This document shows positions 17,057 to 26,269 of a stretch of DNA of 64,000 nucleotides, piece by piece. Position numbers and translations under genes: made by a program. The notes beneath the pieces were generated by a model. It searched no databases. It saw only the letters and a program-made list of their open reading frames with translations, and was not told where the DNA came from. Location of the stretch: the NCBI GenBank assembly GCA_963735955.1, contig CAVTND010000024.1, positions 26,239-90,238 on the forward strand, written 5' to 3'. Each line of letters begins with the position of its first letter. The stretch's first letter is position 1. The stretch is from CAVTND01 sp963735955 (GTDB taxonomy: Bacteria > Pseudomonadota > Gammaproteobacteria > Burkholderiales > Burkholderiaceae_F).

Positions 17057-18235
17057 CTATTCGAGCGCGATAAGTGCGACGGTTCCGCTGCGCGTTTGCA
17101 CGATCGCGCCACCACCAAACTGGACTGGCGCCGCCAGGATCTCGCCGCCGAGCGAGACACGGGCAAGAAAACCGCCGTCCTGCGGCGACAGAAAATGCAC
17201 GTAGCCCGCGAAGTCGCCGACCAGCACGGCACGGCGCAGGGCCAGAGGCGTCGACAGGTCGCGGTTGAGCAGTTTGTCCTGCCGCCAGACGCTGGTGCCT
17301 GCTTCGCGCGAAAAGGCCAGAACGTTGGACTTGCTGTCGACCGCGAAGATCCGCTCGCCGTCGCCACCGGGACCATTGCCGGCCGACATGTCACGCGCCC
17401 AGCGCAGATTGCCGTTGCTCGCATTGATACAGGCGACGCGTCCCTGGAACGACGCGGCGCAGACGTCGCCGGACAGGCTCAAGGGCGCGCCCATCACGTC
17501 CGACAGACGCTCGACTTCGGTCGCGCCGCGCGGTTCGGACACCGGAACGTCCCAGCGCACGGCACCATTGGCAGCACCCAGTGCAACCACGCGCCCACTC
17601 GGAAATCCCGAAACCACGAGGTCGCCGGCGAAAGCCATGTCGCTGTAGGCCTTCAGGGTGAGTGGTGTCGAAGCGCGCTGAAAGGTCCAGCGGCGCTTGC
17701 CGGTCGCGCTGTCAAACGCCGTGATCCGGTGATCGGACCCGCGCACAACCACCAGTCCACGGCCCACCAGCGGCGCCGTTTGCACGGCCGCATTCAATTG
17801 CGCCCGCCACAATTGCTTGCCGTCGGCGCCAAAGGCCAGCACTTCGCCGCGCGGCGTGCCGATGGCTACCACCAGGCCATCGCTGCCGACTCCGCCCGAG
17901 ATCGAATCGGCCGCGTCAATACGCCAGGCAACTGATCCATCGGGTCCCAGTCGCACCAGATTGCCGCCAGAACTCGCAGCGTAGATCGCGTTCTCGAGTA
18001 CTGCCGGTTGCAGTACCGCGCCGCGCGCGGTCCCGACGCTGTAGGTCCAGACCGTGCGCGGACTAAGGGAGGGCTTGAAGTCGACGAGTGGCGCGGGCGG
18101 CGCCGATTTCGAGGACGATCCTCCCAGCCAACTCGGCATCCACGAGCATCCGCCCAGCATCGCGGCTCCGAGAACCAATGCGCCCAGCCTCAATCGAGTC
18201 GATGCGAATGTGCCGCGCTCCATGCCAGCGCTCAC
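17057..18235 (-). CDS. bamB: Outer membrane assembly lipoprotein BamB
   Basis: A 392-residue eight-bladed beta-propeller lipoprotein of the BAM complex, which folds outer-membrane proteins. The N-terminus has a signal peptide ending in a lipobox (LGAAMLGGC). PQQ-like propeller repeats follow ('TYSVGTARGAVLQPAVLENA', 'GTPRGEVLAFGADGKQLWRA', 'GRVACINASNGNLRWARD'). GTG at 18235 overlaps the yfgM stop (GTGA). der lies 11 bases downstream. The yfgM-bamB-der order is conserved across beta- and gammaproteobacteria. Confidence 0.95.
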   Translation of the reverse strand: MSAGMERGTFASTRLRLGALVLGAAMLGGCSWMPSWLGGSSSKSAPPAPLVDFKPSLSPRTVWTYSVGTARGAVLQPAVLENAIYAASSGGNLVRLGPDGSVAWRIDAADSISGGVGSDGLVVAIGTPRGEVLAFGADGKQLWRAQLNAAVQTAPLVGRGLVVVRGSDHRITAFDSATGKRRWTFQRASTPLTLKAYSDMAFAGDLVVSGFPSGRVVALGAANGAVRWDVPVSEPRGATEVERLSDVMGAPLSLSGDVCAASFQGRVACINASNGNLRWARDMSAGNGPGGDGERIFAVDSKSNVLAFSREAGTSVWRQDKLLNRDLSTPLALRRAVLVGDFAGYVHFLSPQDGGFLARVSLGGEILAAPVQFGGGAIVQTRSGTVALIALE

Positions 18236-18870
18236 GATGCGTTGGCCGGCAGGCTGTCCAGCTTGAGTTGAATGATCGGCCGCAACGGATGCTGCGCATC
18301 CGCCTTGGCCAAAGCTTCGGTGTAGGCGGTGCGGGCCTCCTCAGGCTTGCCTTGCGCCAGCAGCACGTCTCCGCGTCGGTCGAACACCAGCGTCGCCTGC
18401 GCGGCCGGCACTTCGACGTTCAGTGCCAGCAGGGCCTGATCAAACTGCTTGCTGTCCAGCAGGACGCCAGCCAGCCGAACGCGTGCAATCAAGGCTAGTT
18501 CGTCGTGGCCGGATTTTTCGATGACCCACTTCAGATGCTCGCCCGCCTTCCCATAGTCAGCAGCATCGGCCGCGAGCTTGGCGGCCTGCAGTGCTCCCAT
18601 CGGTGCGTAGATCGAGCGGCCATAGTGTTCTATCAGGGATGCGGCAAGCGTCTGAGCCTTTTGCGCATCGCGTGAACGCACGGCCTGCTCGAGCTGAAGA
18701 TAGACCCCGGCCGCCTTGGCCGCCTGCTCGCGCTCGTACCAGCGCCAGCCATTCCACGCAGCAAACGCCAGGAGCACTGCCGTCACTACAGTCAGCACCA
18801 GGTTGCCGTACTTCTGCCACCACGCCTTCAGTTCGGCGAGCTGTTCCTGTTCCTCGAGATCGTATGCCAT
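18232..18870 (-). CDS. yfgM: YfgM-like tetratricopeptide protein (periplasmic chaperone ancillary)
   Basis: A 212-residue inner-membrane protein with a single N-terminal anchor ('YGNLVLTVVTAVLLAFAAWN') after a short acidic cytoplasmic segment (DLEEQEQLAELKAWW). A periplasmic TPR-like domain follows, including 'AAQATLVFDRRGDVLLAQGK'. YfgM associates with the Sec translocon and periplasmic chaperones in E. coli. The gene lies between hisS (29 bases) and bamB (overlap), the standard location. Confidence 0.9.
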   Translation of the reverse strand: MAYDLEEQEQLAELKAWWQKYGNLVLTVVTAVLLAFAAWNGWRWYEREQAAKAAGVYLQLEQAVRSRDAQKAQTLAASLIEHYGRSIYAPMGALQAAKLAADAADYGKAGEHLKWVIEKSGHDELALIARVRLAGVLLDSKQFDQALLALNVEVPAAQATLVFDRRGDVLLAQGKPEEARTAYTEALAKADAQHPLRPIIQLKLDSLPANAS

Positions 18871-18899
18871 TGTTTCTCTTCTCTGTCCTTGCTGATTGT

Positions 18900-20201
18900 C
18901 TAATCCTGTTCGTCCCGCAACAGGGCTTCGACCAGTGTGTCCGCCAGCACGGCGACCGGCACGATACGCTGAGCGCCAATCGAGTCGCCCGCCGCCGTGC
19001 GCAGGGGCTTGACCGCGGCCGACTGTGCTGCCAACTCCGATTCGCCGATGATGATGGCGAACTCGGCACCGCTTGCGTCCGCTTTCTTCATCTGCGCCTT
19101 CAGACCGGCTTCGCCCGCATGCAGGATGACATCCAGGCCGGCAGCCCGCAGCTGTTCGGCCACCAGGAAAGCGGGCGTTGCGGTTGCGCCGCCCTGGTGC
19201 AGCACATAGGCATCCACGTGCGGTGACGTGTCCACGGTGCCGGCTTCCCGCAGCAAATCGATTACGCGCTCCACGCCGATGGCAAAACCGCAGGCGGGCG
19301 TTGGTTTGCCGCCGATCCGTTCGGTCAGCGGGTCATAGCGGCCGCCGCCGCAGATCGTGCCCTGGGCGCCGAGTCCATCGCTGATCCATTCGAACACCGT
19401 CAGGTTGTAGTAATCCAGGCCGCGCACCAGGCGCGGATTCACCAAGTAAGCGATGCCGGCGGCCGTCAGCAGCGCCTGCAGGCCTTCGAAGTGTGCACGG
19501 GATCCGGCATTCAGATACGCATCTATCCGCGGCGCCGCATCGATGATTTCGGCCAAGGCCGGATTCTTGCTGTCCAGGATCCGCAGAGGATTGGTGCGCA
19601 GGCGTCGCCGCGCATCCATATCGAGAACAGCCTCGTGACGCTCGAAGTGCGCGATCAGATCGGCTCGATGGCATGCGCGTTCATCGGCCTGACCAAGACA
19701 GTTCAGTTCCAGCCGCACACCTGTCAGGCCCAGGATGCGCCATAGTCGTGCAAGCATGGCGACGTGTTCAGCGTCGATGTCGGGCCCGCCAAATCCGAGG
19801 GCTTCGACATTGATTTGATGGAACTGGCGATAACGCCCGCGCTGCGGCCGCTCGTGGCGGAACACCGGACCTGCCGACCAGACGCGCTTCGGGCCGTCGT
19901 AGGTGAGGTTGTGTTCGATCGTGGCGCGCACCGTGCCGGCCGTGAATTCCGGTCGCAGTGTCAGTTGCTCGCCATTCAGGCGATCCTCGAACGAGTACAT
20001 CTCCTTTTCAACGATGTCGGTGACCTCGCCGATGCCCCGCACGAAAAGCTCGGTGTGCTCGAGCATCGGAGTGCGGATCTGCTGATAGCCGTAGCTGCGC
20101 GTCCAGTCGGCAACCCGCGCCTCGAACCACTCCCATAGTGCCGATTCCGCCGGCAGCAGGTCGTTCATGCCGCGCACGGCGGCGAGCTTTTTGCCGCTCA
20201 T
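18900..20201 (-). CDS. hisS: Histidyl-tRNA synthetase
   Basis: A 433-residue class II synthetase that charges tRNA-His. Motif 1 includes 'ELFVRGIGEVTDIVEKEMYS', motif 2 'LTLRPEFTAGTVRATIEHNL' and 'VFRHERPQRGRYRQFHQINV'. The histidine-specific 'LVRGLDYYNLTVFEW' and 'CGGGRYDPLTERIGG' follow. The C-terminal anticodon-binding domain (about 330-430) is present, unlike in HisZ. It starts at ATG 20201, three bases after ispG, and the frame is intact. Confidence 0.97.
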   Translation of the reverse strand: MSGKKLAAVRGMNDLLPAESALWEWFEARVADWTRSYGYQQIRTPMLEHTELFVRGIGEVTDIVEKEMYSFEDRLNGEQLTLRPEFTAGTVRATIEHNLTYDGPKRVWSAGPVFRHERPQRGRYRQFHQINVEALGFGGPDIDAEHVAMLARLWRILGLTGVRLELNCLGQADERACHRADLIAHFERHEAVLDMDARRRLRTNPLRILDSKNPALAEIIDAAPRIDAYLNAGSRAHFEGLQALLTAAGIAYLVNPRLVRGLDYYNLTVFEWISDGLGAQGTICGGGRYDPLTERIGGKPTPACGFAIGVERVIDLLREAGTVDTSPHVDAYVLHQGGATATPAFLVAEQLRAAGLDVILHAGEAGLKAQMKKADASGAEFAIIIGESELAAQSAAVKPLRTAAGDSIGAQRIVPVAVLADTLVEALLRDEQD

Positions 20202-20204
20202 CGC

Positions 20205-21485
20205 TCAGGCTGCCGCGCGCATGTAGCGGCGCTGCACGTAGTCCTCGACGATCGCCTGGAACTCCTCGGCGATCCGCTCACCTTTCAGCGTGATCCTGCG
20301 TTCACCGTCCACATACACCGGGGCCACCGGCTGCTCGCCGGTGCCGGGCAGCGAAATACCGATATTGGCGTGCTTGCTTTCGCCGGGACCGTTGACCACG
20401 CAGCCCATGACCGCCACGCTCATCGACTCCACGCCGGCGTATTGCGTCCGCCAGACCGGCATCTGCTCGCGCAAATAGGCCTGAATGCGGTCGGCAAGCT
20501 CCTGGAAGGTCGTGCTGGTGGTACGGCCACAGCCAGGACAGGCAATCACCAGCGGCGTGAAGGCCCGCAGGCCGATTGTCTGCAGGATCTCCTGCGCCAC
20601 CTGCACCTCTCGCGTACGCGACTCGCCTGGCGCAGGCGTCAACGACACCCGGATCGTGTCGCCAATTCCTTCCTGCAGCAGCACGGCCAGTGCTGCGGTC
20701 GATGCGACGATGCCCTTGCTGCCCATTCCTGCTTCGGTCAGTCCGAGGTGCAGCGGGTAGTCACAGCGCCGTGACAGTTCGCGATACACCGCAATCAGGT
20801 CCTGCACGCCGCTGACCTTGGCAGACAGGCAGATCATGTTGCCGGCCAGGCCGAGTTCTTCGGCGCGTTCCGCATTCTCGATCGCCGAGCGCACCAGCGC
20901 TTCACGCAACACTGCTCGCGCATCCCAGGGCTCGGCACGCCGTGCGTTCGCATCCATCATGCGCGCCAGCAGTTCCTGATCGAGCGAGCCCCAGTTGACG
21001 CCGATCCGCACCGGCTTTTCGAACTGACAGGCAACCTCGATCATGCGCGCATAGTTGTCTTCGCGGCGCGCACCCTTGCCGACGTTGCCGGGATTGATGC
21101 GATATTTGGAAAGCGCCCGCGCGCAGGCAGGATAGTCACTCAGCAGTTTGTGGCCGTTGTAGTGAAAATCACCGATCAAGGGAACGTTCACTCCCATGCG
21201 GTCCAGCTGCTCGCGGATCGCCGGCACCTCGGCGGCGGCCTGCGCCGAGTTCACCGTAATGCGCACGGCTTCACTGCCAGCAGCAGCCAGCTCCTTGACC
21301 TGGATTGCCGTTGCGATCGCATCCGCCGTGTCGGTATTGGTCATCGACTGCACCAGCACCGGTGCATCGCCACCGATTCGAAGGCTCGCCGAGCCCCAGT
21401 TCAGCAGAAGCTGCCGCGTCAGCCGCCGCGGCGCCGGCTCGGTTCGCGGTGGCATGCAGACCACGGGTTCGATCGCCTGATTCAT
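20205..21485 (-). CDS. ispG: 4-hydroxy-3-methylbut-2-enyl-diphosphate synthase (flavodoxin/ferredoxin)
   Basis: A 426-residue [4Fe-4S] enzyme (GcpE) of the MEP isoprenoid pathway, converting MEcPP to HMBPP. The TIM-barrel start is 'SASLRIGGDAPVLVQSMTNT'. 'LIGDFHYNGHKLL' and 'YRINPGNVGKG' follow. Cluster cysteines are in 'VIACPGCGRTTSTTFQ', and 'VAVMGCVVNGPGESKHANIG' lies in the C-terminal domain. It lies between rodZ (11 bases) and hisS. The extended insert typical of proteobacterial IspG is present. Confidence 0.96.
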   Translation of the reverse strand: MNQAIEPVVCMPPRTEPAPRRLTRQLLLNWGSASLRIGGDAPVLVQSMTNTDTADAIATAIQVKELAAAGSEAVRITVNSAQAAAEVPAIREQLDRMGVNVPLIGDFHYNGHKLLSDYPACARALSKYRINPGNVGKGARREDNYARMIEVACQFEKPVRIGVNWGSLDQELLARMMDANARRAEPWDARAVLREALVRSAIENAERAEELGLAGNMICLSAKVSGVQDLIAVYRELSRRCDYPLHLGLTEAGMGSKGIVASTAALAVLLQEGIGDTIRVSLTPAPGESRTREVQVAQEILQTIGLRAFTPLVIACPGCGRTTSTTFQELADRIQAYLREQMPVWRTQYAGVESMSVAVMGCVVNGPGESKHANIGISLPGTGEQPVAPVYVDGERRITLKGERIAEEFQAIVEDYVQRRYMRAAA

Positions 21486-21496
21486 CCAGTCGGGCC

Positions 21497-22348
21497 TCAG
21501 TTCACACTAAAGCGGGCAACATTCTGGCGCGTGAATTCGGCCATATCGAAGGCCTCACCGCGTACCTGCACACGAGCCTGGTTGGCGTCACCTAGCACCA
21601 CAGTCAGCGGCGGCGATTGGTTGAACTTCCGCACGACACCTGCAACCGCCTGTTCGGACAGCAACACGCGCCCATCCGGTGTCGTCACCTGAACCCAGCA
21701 CGGGCCGGAAAACTCCAGGCTTAGCAATGGGACAGGCCCCGCTGGAGCGGCCAGCTCGCTCGCTGCCACCGGCGGCGCTGCGGCCTCTTCGGCTACCTCG
21801 GCGGGTGCAACCGAAGGCGGCGTCGGCTCGGACTTCGAAGGAATAGCAGGCGCCGAAGGCAGAGGCGGAGCAAGCTTGACCGTGGCCGCCGGCGCGGACA
21901 CTCGCAGTCCGGTGTACCAGCCGACCAGGGCCAGGCCAATGAGCAAGAGCAAGGCGGCAACCAGCACCACATGCCGCCACACGTGCACGTCGGCTGTGGA
22001 TGGCACGGTCGGGTCGCGGCCGCGAGCGATGGAGTCAGCTGCTGCGCCGGCCGGAGCTGCTCGCGTCGCCAAATCCTCGAGCAGGGGCGCAGCGTCCACA
22101 TTGAGGATGCGCGCGTAGCTGCGAATGAAGCCGCGCACATAGGCAGTCTCGGGCAATTTCGACAGGTCTTCGCTCTCGATCGCCTGGACCTGATTCGGGT
22201 GCAGCCGCAAGCGGGCGGCGATGTCGTTGACGGTCAGGCCAGCGCGACTGCGTTCCCAGGCAAGTCGGGCGCCATACGATTCCGGCGCGATCGCGGGTTC
22301 GGATGTCGTCCCTGGAACGCCGATCGGAACATCGCTTGCATCACTCAT
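21497..22348 (-). CDS. rodZ: Cytoskeleton protein RodZ
   Basis: A 283-residue bitopic membrane protein that links MreB to the cell wall machinery. The N-terminal helix-turn-helix domain 'RLAWERSRAGLTVNDIAARL' and 'HPNQVQAIESEDLSKLPETA' faces the cytoplasm. A single transmembrane helix ('VVLVAALLLLIGLALVGWYT') follows, then a proline/alanine-rich linker and a periplasmic DUF4115-type domain ('LSLEFSGPCWVQVTTPDGRV'). The ATG at 22348 overlaps the end of the upstream pilus gene by eight bases. The pilF-rodZ-ispG order is conserved. Confidence 0.9.
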   Translation of the reverse strand: MSDASDVPIGVPGTTSEPAIAPESYGARLAWERSRAGLTVNDIAARLRLHPNQVQAIESEDLSKLPETAYVRGFIRSYARILNVDAAPLLEDLATRAAPAGAAADSIARGRDPTVPSTADVHVWRHVVLVAALLLLIGLALVGWYTGLRVSAPAATVKLAPPLPSAPAIPSKSEPTPPSVAPAEVAEEAAAPPVAASELAAPAGPVPLLSLEFSGPCWVQVTTPDGRVLLSEQAVAGVVRKFNQSPPLTVVLGDANQARVQVRGEAFDMAEFTRQNVARFSVN

Positions 22349-23150
22349 CAAACGCGCCCCTGGCGAGCAGGGCAGCCTCCGGCGAGCTCGGATAGCGCTG
22401 CCGCAACTCGCTGGCATATTGGCTCTCGCTGCGCAAATTACCCTGAGCGCGAGCCAGGCGAAGTCCCAGCCATATCGATGTGGCCGACGGCTCGACCGAC
22501 TTGGTAAGCAGTCCGTAGTAGAACTCGGCCCGATCGATCTTGCCGGTCGCAAGGTACAGTCGAGCCAGTTCGTACTTCGTCGATGCGTTGGATGCGTCGA
22601 TCTCGAACGCGCGCCGCAGATAGCGTTCGGCGCTCGGATAATCCTTGATCTGCAGGTAGCAGATACCGGCGTTCTGGTTCGCTTTTTCCGGTGTTGAATA
22701 CAGGGGATCCGCTAGCGCACGCTGGAAATAGGCCATCGCCTCAGGTTCGCGCCCGGTCTGGCACAGATACCAACCGTAGTTGTTGTTGAGATCCGGGCTG
22801 GTCGGCTCCAGTTTCAATGAGCGTTGGAAATTTTCTTCTGCCTGCGCCCGCTCTCCGAGCCCCATGTAGATAAGGCCAAGCATGCCGTAGGCATCGGCAA
22901 AACCGGGATCAATGCTGACCGCGCGGCGCGTCTCCTCGAGCGCTACCGCGTACTGTCCATTGCGCAGATAGCCCGCAGCCAGATCGGTACGGGCGCGCGC
23001 CCGCTTGCGGATCTCCGCGTCGGACGACTTGTCGCCCGGCCGCGACGTGGTTGAGACCAGCTCACCGCCGGTGGTCGTAGTGGTGGTCGTGGTACATGCT
23101 GCCAATCCGACGACACTCAACCACAACGCAAGTGAACGAACTGCAGACAT
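22341..23150 (-). CDS. pilW: Type IV pilus biogenesis lipoprotein PilW/PilF (TPR)
   Basis: A 269-residue TPR lipoprotein that acts as a pilotin for the secretin PilQ. The signal peptide 'MSAVRSLALWLSVVGLAAC' ends in a lipobox. The mature N-terminus has eight consecutive threonines after the cysteine. About six TPR repeats follow, for example 'AAGYLRNGQYAVALEETRRA', 'GLIYMGLGERAQAEENFQRS' and 'NAGICYLQIKDYPSAERYLR'. ATG at 23150 is chosen because it opens the signal peptide; an upstream in-frame extension lacks one. The gene overlaps rodZ. Confidence 0.88.
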   Translation of the reverse strand: MSAVRSLALWLSVVGLAACTTTTTTTTGGELVSTTSRPGDKSSDAEIRKRARARTDLAAGYLRNGQYAVALEETRRAVSIDPGFADAYGMLGLIYMGLGERAQAEENFQRSLKLEPTSPDLNNNYGWYLCQTGREPEAMAYFQRALADPLYSTPEKANQNAGICYLQIKDYPSAERYLRRAFEIDASNASTKYELARLYLATGKIDRAEFYYGLLTKSVEPSATSIWLGLRLARAQGNLRSESQYASELRQRYPSSPEAALLARGAFDE

Positions 23151-23175
23151 CAGCAGATCCTTAGGGGTAAGTCTT

Positions 23176-24306
23176 CTAGTGGCCATTCGATCCGGCCGTC
23201 ACGGCGATCGGCACGTACTGGTGTCCCGCGCGAGCGGCCCGCTTCGTTCGGTCCTGTACTTGACCGGCCAACTGGCCGCAGGCCGCTGCAATATCGTCAC
23301 CCCGCGTGCGGCGTACCGTGGCCACGTAGTCGGCATCGTTGAGGATCTGGGCAAAGTCCCGGATACGTTCCGGACTCGAGCGCGCCAGGCCTGCGTCCGG
23401 AAATGGATTGAATGGAATCAGGTTGAACTTGCACGGTACATCCTGTACCAGCGCCAGGAGTTGTTTCGCGTGCATGGGCGAGTCGTTGACGCCGTCGAGC
23501 ATCACATATTCGAAGGTGATGAAGTCGCGCGGCGCCACCTTCAGGTAGCGCCCGCAGGCGGCAAGCAGCTCGCGCAGCGGGTACTTGCGATTCAGTGGGA
23601 CCAGCGTGTCACGCAGGGCGTCGTTCGGCGCGTGCAGTGAGACCGCCAGGGCGACCGGGCAATCCGCGGCGAGGCGATCGATCTGCGGCACCATGCCCGA
23701 CGTCGATACCGTCACACGCCGGCGCGATAGTCCATAGGCGTGGTCGTCGAGCATCAAGCGCAGGGCAGGAAGAAGTGCATCGTAGTTCTGCAGCGGCTCG
23801 CCCATTCCCATCATCACGACATTGCTGATCACCCGGTCAGTCTCCGCTTGAAGATCGAGCGCGCGGCGCAGGGCGTGCTCGGCCAGCCACAGTTGGCCGA
23901 TGATCTCGCCGGTGGTCAGATTGCGACTAAAACCCTGCCGACCGGTCGCGCAGAACACGCAGTTGACCGCACAACCTGCTTGCGAGGAGATACACAAGGT
24001 ACCGCGATCGTCTTCGGGGATGAACACGGTCTCGATCGCATTGCCTCGTCCGACATCGAGCAGCCATTTTCGGGTGCCGTCATCGGCCGTCGTGTCGCCT
24101 ACTATCGCCAGCGCGACAATTTCCGCCTGAGACTCGAGTTTCGTCCGCAAGGAACGCGCCAGATCCGACATGTCCTCGAAGCGTGCGACTCCGCGCCGAT
24201 GCATCCAGCGCGCAAGTTGGCGTGCTCGAAACGGTCTTTCGCCGACTGATTCGACATACGCGGTCAGCGCGGCGAGATCGAGGTCGAGCAGATTGGTGCG
24301 CGGCAT
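23176..24306 (-). CDS. rlmN: Dual-specificity 23S rRNA/tRNA methyltransferase RlmN
   Basis: A 376-residue radical-SAM enzyme that methylates A2503 of 23S rRNA and A37 of some tRNAs. It has the radical-SAM cysteines 'CAVNCVFCATG', plus 'MGMGEPLQNYDALLPALRLM', 'VTVSTSGMVPQIDRLA' and 'FEYVMLDGVNDS'. The two mechanistic cysteines are near 'DVPCKFNLIPFNPFPDA' and the C-terminal 'RGDDIAAACGQLAGQ'. ATG at 24306 matches the family start (MPRTNLLDLDLAALTAYVES). It lies 19 bases after ndk in the ndk-rlmN-pilW-rodZ-ispG order. Confidence 0.96.
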   Translation of the reverse strand: MPRTNLLDLDLAALTAYVESVGERPFRARQLARWMHRRGVARFEDMSDLARSLRTKLESQAEIVALAIVGDTTADDGTRKWLLDVGRGNAIETVFIPEDDRGTLCISSQAGCAVNCVFCATGRQGFSRNLTTGEIIGQLWLAEHALRRALDLQAETDRVISNVVMMGMGEPLQNYDALLPALRLMLDDHAYGLSRRRVTVSTSGMVPQIDRLAADCPVALAVSLHAPNDALRDTLVPLNRKYPLRELLAACGRYLKVAPRDFITFEYVMLDGVNDSPMHAKQLLALVQDVPCKFNLIPFNPFPDAGLARSSPERIRDFAQILNDADYVATVRRTRGDDIAAACGQLAGQVQDRTKRAARAGHQYVPIAVTAGSNGH

Positions 24307-24325
24307 CTGTGGCAACCCAGCCCGA

Positions 24326-24751
24326 TCAACGCGGATAGACGTTGAGCAGCGGAAAAAAATATGCGATCTCGGTTCGTGCCGTATCGGCGCCATCAGACCC
24401 GTGCACCGCATTGGCGTCAATGCTGGCCGCGAAGTCAGCGCGTATCGTCCCTTTCTCAGCCTTCTTCGGGTCGGTCGCACCCATCAGGTCACGATTTTTC
24501 GTGATCGAGCCCTCGCCTTCGAGCACCTGCACCATGATCGGGCCGGACACCATGAAATCCACCAGGTCCTTGAAGAATGGACGTTCGCGATGCACAGCGT
24601 AGAACCCCTCCGCCTCGGCGCGCGACAACCACATCATGCGAGCCGCAATGACCTTGAGACCATTTGTCTCGAACCGCGAGTAGATCTTGCCGATGACGTT
24701 TTTTGCAACAGCATCGGGCTTGATGATCGACAAAGTGCGTTCCAACGCCAT
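24326..24751 (-). CDS. ndk: Nucleoside diphosphate kinase
   Basis: A 141-residue enzyme that equilibrates NTP pools through a phosphohistidine. It starts 'MALERTLSIIKPDAVAKNVI' and carries 'FVSGPIMVQVLEGEG'-like core sequence (here 'FMVSGPIMVQVLEGEGSITK'). The catalytic histidine is in 'DANAVHGSDGADTARTEIAY'. The SD AGAAGG precedes ATG 24751. The 117 bases upstream to rlmD hold no other gene. Confidence 0.97.
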   Translation of the reverse strand: MALERTLSIIKPDAVAKNVIGKIYSRFETNGLKVIAARMMWLSRAEAEGFYAVHRERPFFKDLVDFMVSGPIMVQVLEGEGSITKNRDLMGATDPKKAEKGTIRADFAASIDANAVHGSDGADTARTEIAYFFPLLNVYPR

Positions 24752-24868
24752 GACTTCTACCTTCTTTGCTTGCCTGTTCGGAATTTTCGAAAGCGCGCAG
24801 GCGCGTCCACCAATGCGCGGCTTGTCGACCCAAAAACCTCGACAAATGAAGAACTTGCAACGTCGAGC

Positions 24869-26266
24869 TTAGCCGGAAATTTTATCACGCGAGAGCACTT
24901 GTGCCGTGCCGGCCGCGGGCTCGAGCACGGCGATCGATTCAACGTGTGAAGTGTGCGGAAACATGTTGACGACTCCGGCGGAACGCAAGGCCCAATTGCC
25001 TTCATGGACCAGCACCGCGCAATCGCGTGCCAGGGTCGCCGGGCTGCAGGAGACATAGACCAGGCGCTGGGGTGGCCGTCGCGCCGCGGCCAGCGAGCGC
25101 ACCACTGCCAATGCTCCTTCACGCGGCGGGTCGATCAACACCTTGTCGACCGGCCCGTTGGTGTCGAGCAGGCGCTGCCAGTCCTCGCTCGACCAATCGA
25201 ACAGGTCCCTGGTCTCGAAACGGGTTCGTGTCTCAAGATGATTGACGATTGCCGCCGCACTCGCCCGTCGCGCCAGCGTCGCACTGGCATCGATCCCGAT
25301 CACACGTTGCGCCCGCGTAGCGAGCGGCAGCGTGAAGTTGCCGAGCCCGCAGAAGAAGTCGACGACCTGCTCATTGTCCGCCGGCTCCAGCAACGCGATC
25401 GCGCGACCGACCAGAATTTCGTTGACGCGATGATTGACTTGCGTGAAATCGGTCGGACCGAAAGGCAGAGTGATACCGAATTCGGGCAGCTGCAGCAGCA
25501 GTTCGCCGGGCTGGACGTCGGAAAGCGGCGCCGCGCTGTCCGGGCCGGCCGGCTGCAACCAGAACTCGACCGCATGCTGCTCACCAAACGCAGCCATCTT
25601 GGCGCGATCGGCTTCGCTCGGTGCTTGGAGCACGCGCAACACAAGCACGATCTGCATTACGCCGCCCCGATCGCCGACCGCCAGTTCAATCTGTGGCAGG
25701 CGATTCGGCAGGGAGAGTGAAGCGATCAGTGCACGCAGAGGAACCAGAAGATCGCTGACTCGCTTAGGCAAGACCTGACAGGAGCGCATGTCGGCGACAT
25801 AGCTGCTGGCGCGCTCGTGAAAACCGACCAGCACTCCGCCCTTCTTCGGCACGTGACGCACCGTGAGTCGTGCACGGTGCCGGTAGTTCCAGTTCGCACC
25901 TGCCAGCGGTCGCAGCATGCGCTCGGCGCGCAGCTGGCCGATATGCCAGAGGCTGTCCTCGAGCACGCGCTGCTTGACCGCCACCTGGGCGCGCGGCTCC
26001 AGATGCTGCATTGAGCAGCCACCACAGGCGCCGGGACCGAGTCCGAAATGCGGGCACGGTGGCGTGACGCGCAAGGTGGAGGCACGCTCAATTTCCACCA
26101 CGCGGCCGGCCTCGTAGCTGGCCTTGTTGCGGCGGCGTTCATACGTCACGCGTTCGCCCGGCAACGCGCCCTCGACAAAGGCTACCTTGCCGTCGCGGTG
26201 ACCGACGCCACGGCCCTCCTGGTCAAGCGACTCAATCTCGACCGAGAATTGTTCAAACGTACGCAC
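24869..26266 (-). CDS. rlmD: 23S rRNA (uracil-1939-C5)-methyltransferase RlmD
   Basis: A 465-residue SAM-dependent m5U methyltransferase of the RumA type. An N-terminal TRAM domain ('FSVEIESLDQEGRGVGHRDG') is followed by iron-sulfur cysteines ('CPHFGLGPGACGGC'). The Rossmann domain has 'VVDFFCGLGNFTLPLATRAQ'. 'DKVLIDPPREGA' and the nucleophile motif 'LVYVSCSPATLARDCAVL' are also present. The start is GTG at 26266, three bases after the preceding exonuclease gene. Confidence 0.95.
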   Translation of the reverse strand: MRTFEQFSVEIESLDQEGRGVGHRDGKVAFVEGALPGERVTYERRRNKASYEAGRVVEIERASTLRVTPPCPHFGLGPGACGGCSMQHLEPRAQVAVKQRVLEDSLWHIGQLRAERMLRPLAGANWNYRHRARLTVRHVPKKGGVLVGFHERASSYVADMRSCQVLPKRVSDLLVPLRALIASLSLPNRLPQIELAVGDRGGVMQIVLVLRVLQAPSEADRAKMAAFGEQHAVEFWLQPAGPDSAAPLSDVQPGELLLQLPEFGITLPFGPTDFTQVNHRVNEILVGRAIALLEPADNEQVVDFFCGLGNFTLPLATRAQRVIGIDASATLARRASAAAIVNHLETRTRFETRDLFDWSSEDWQRLLDTNGPVDKVLIDPPREGALAVVRSLAAARRPPQRLVYVSCSPATLARDCAVLVHEGNWALRSAGVVNMFPHTSHVESIAVLEPAAGTAQVLSRDKISG

Positions 26267-26269
26267 TGT

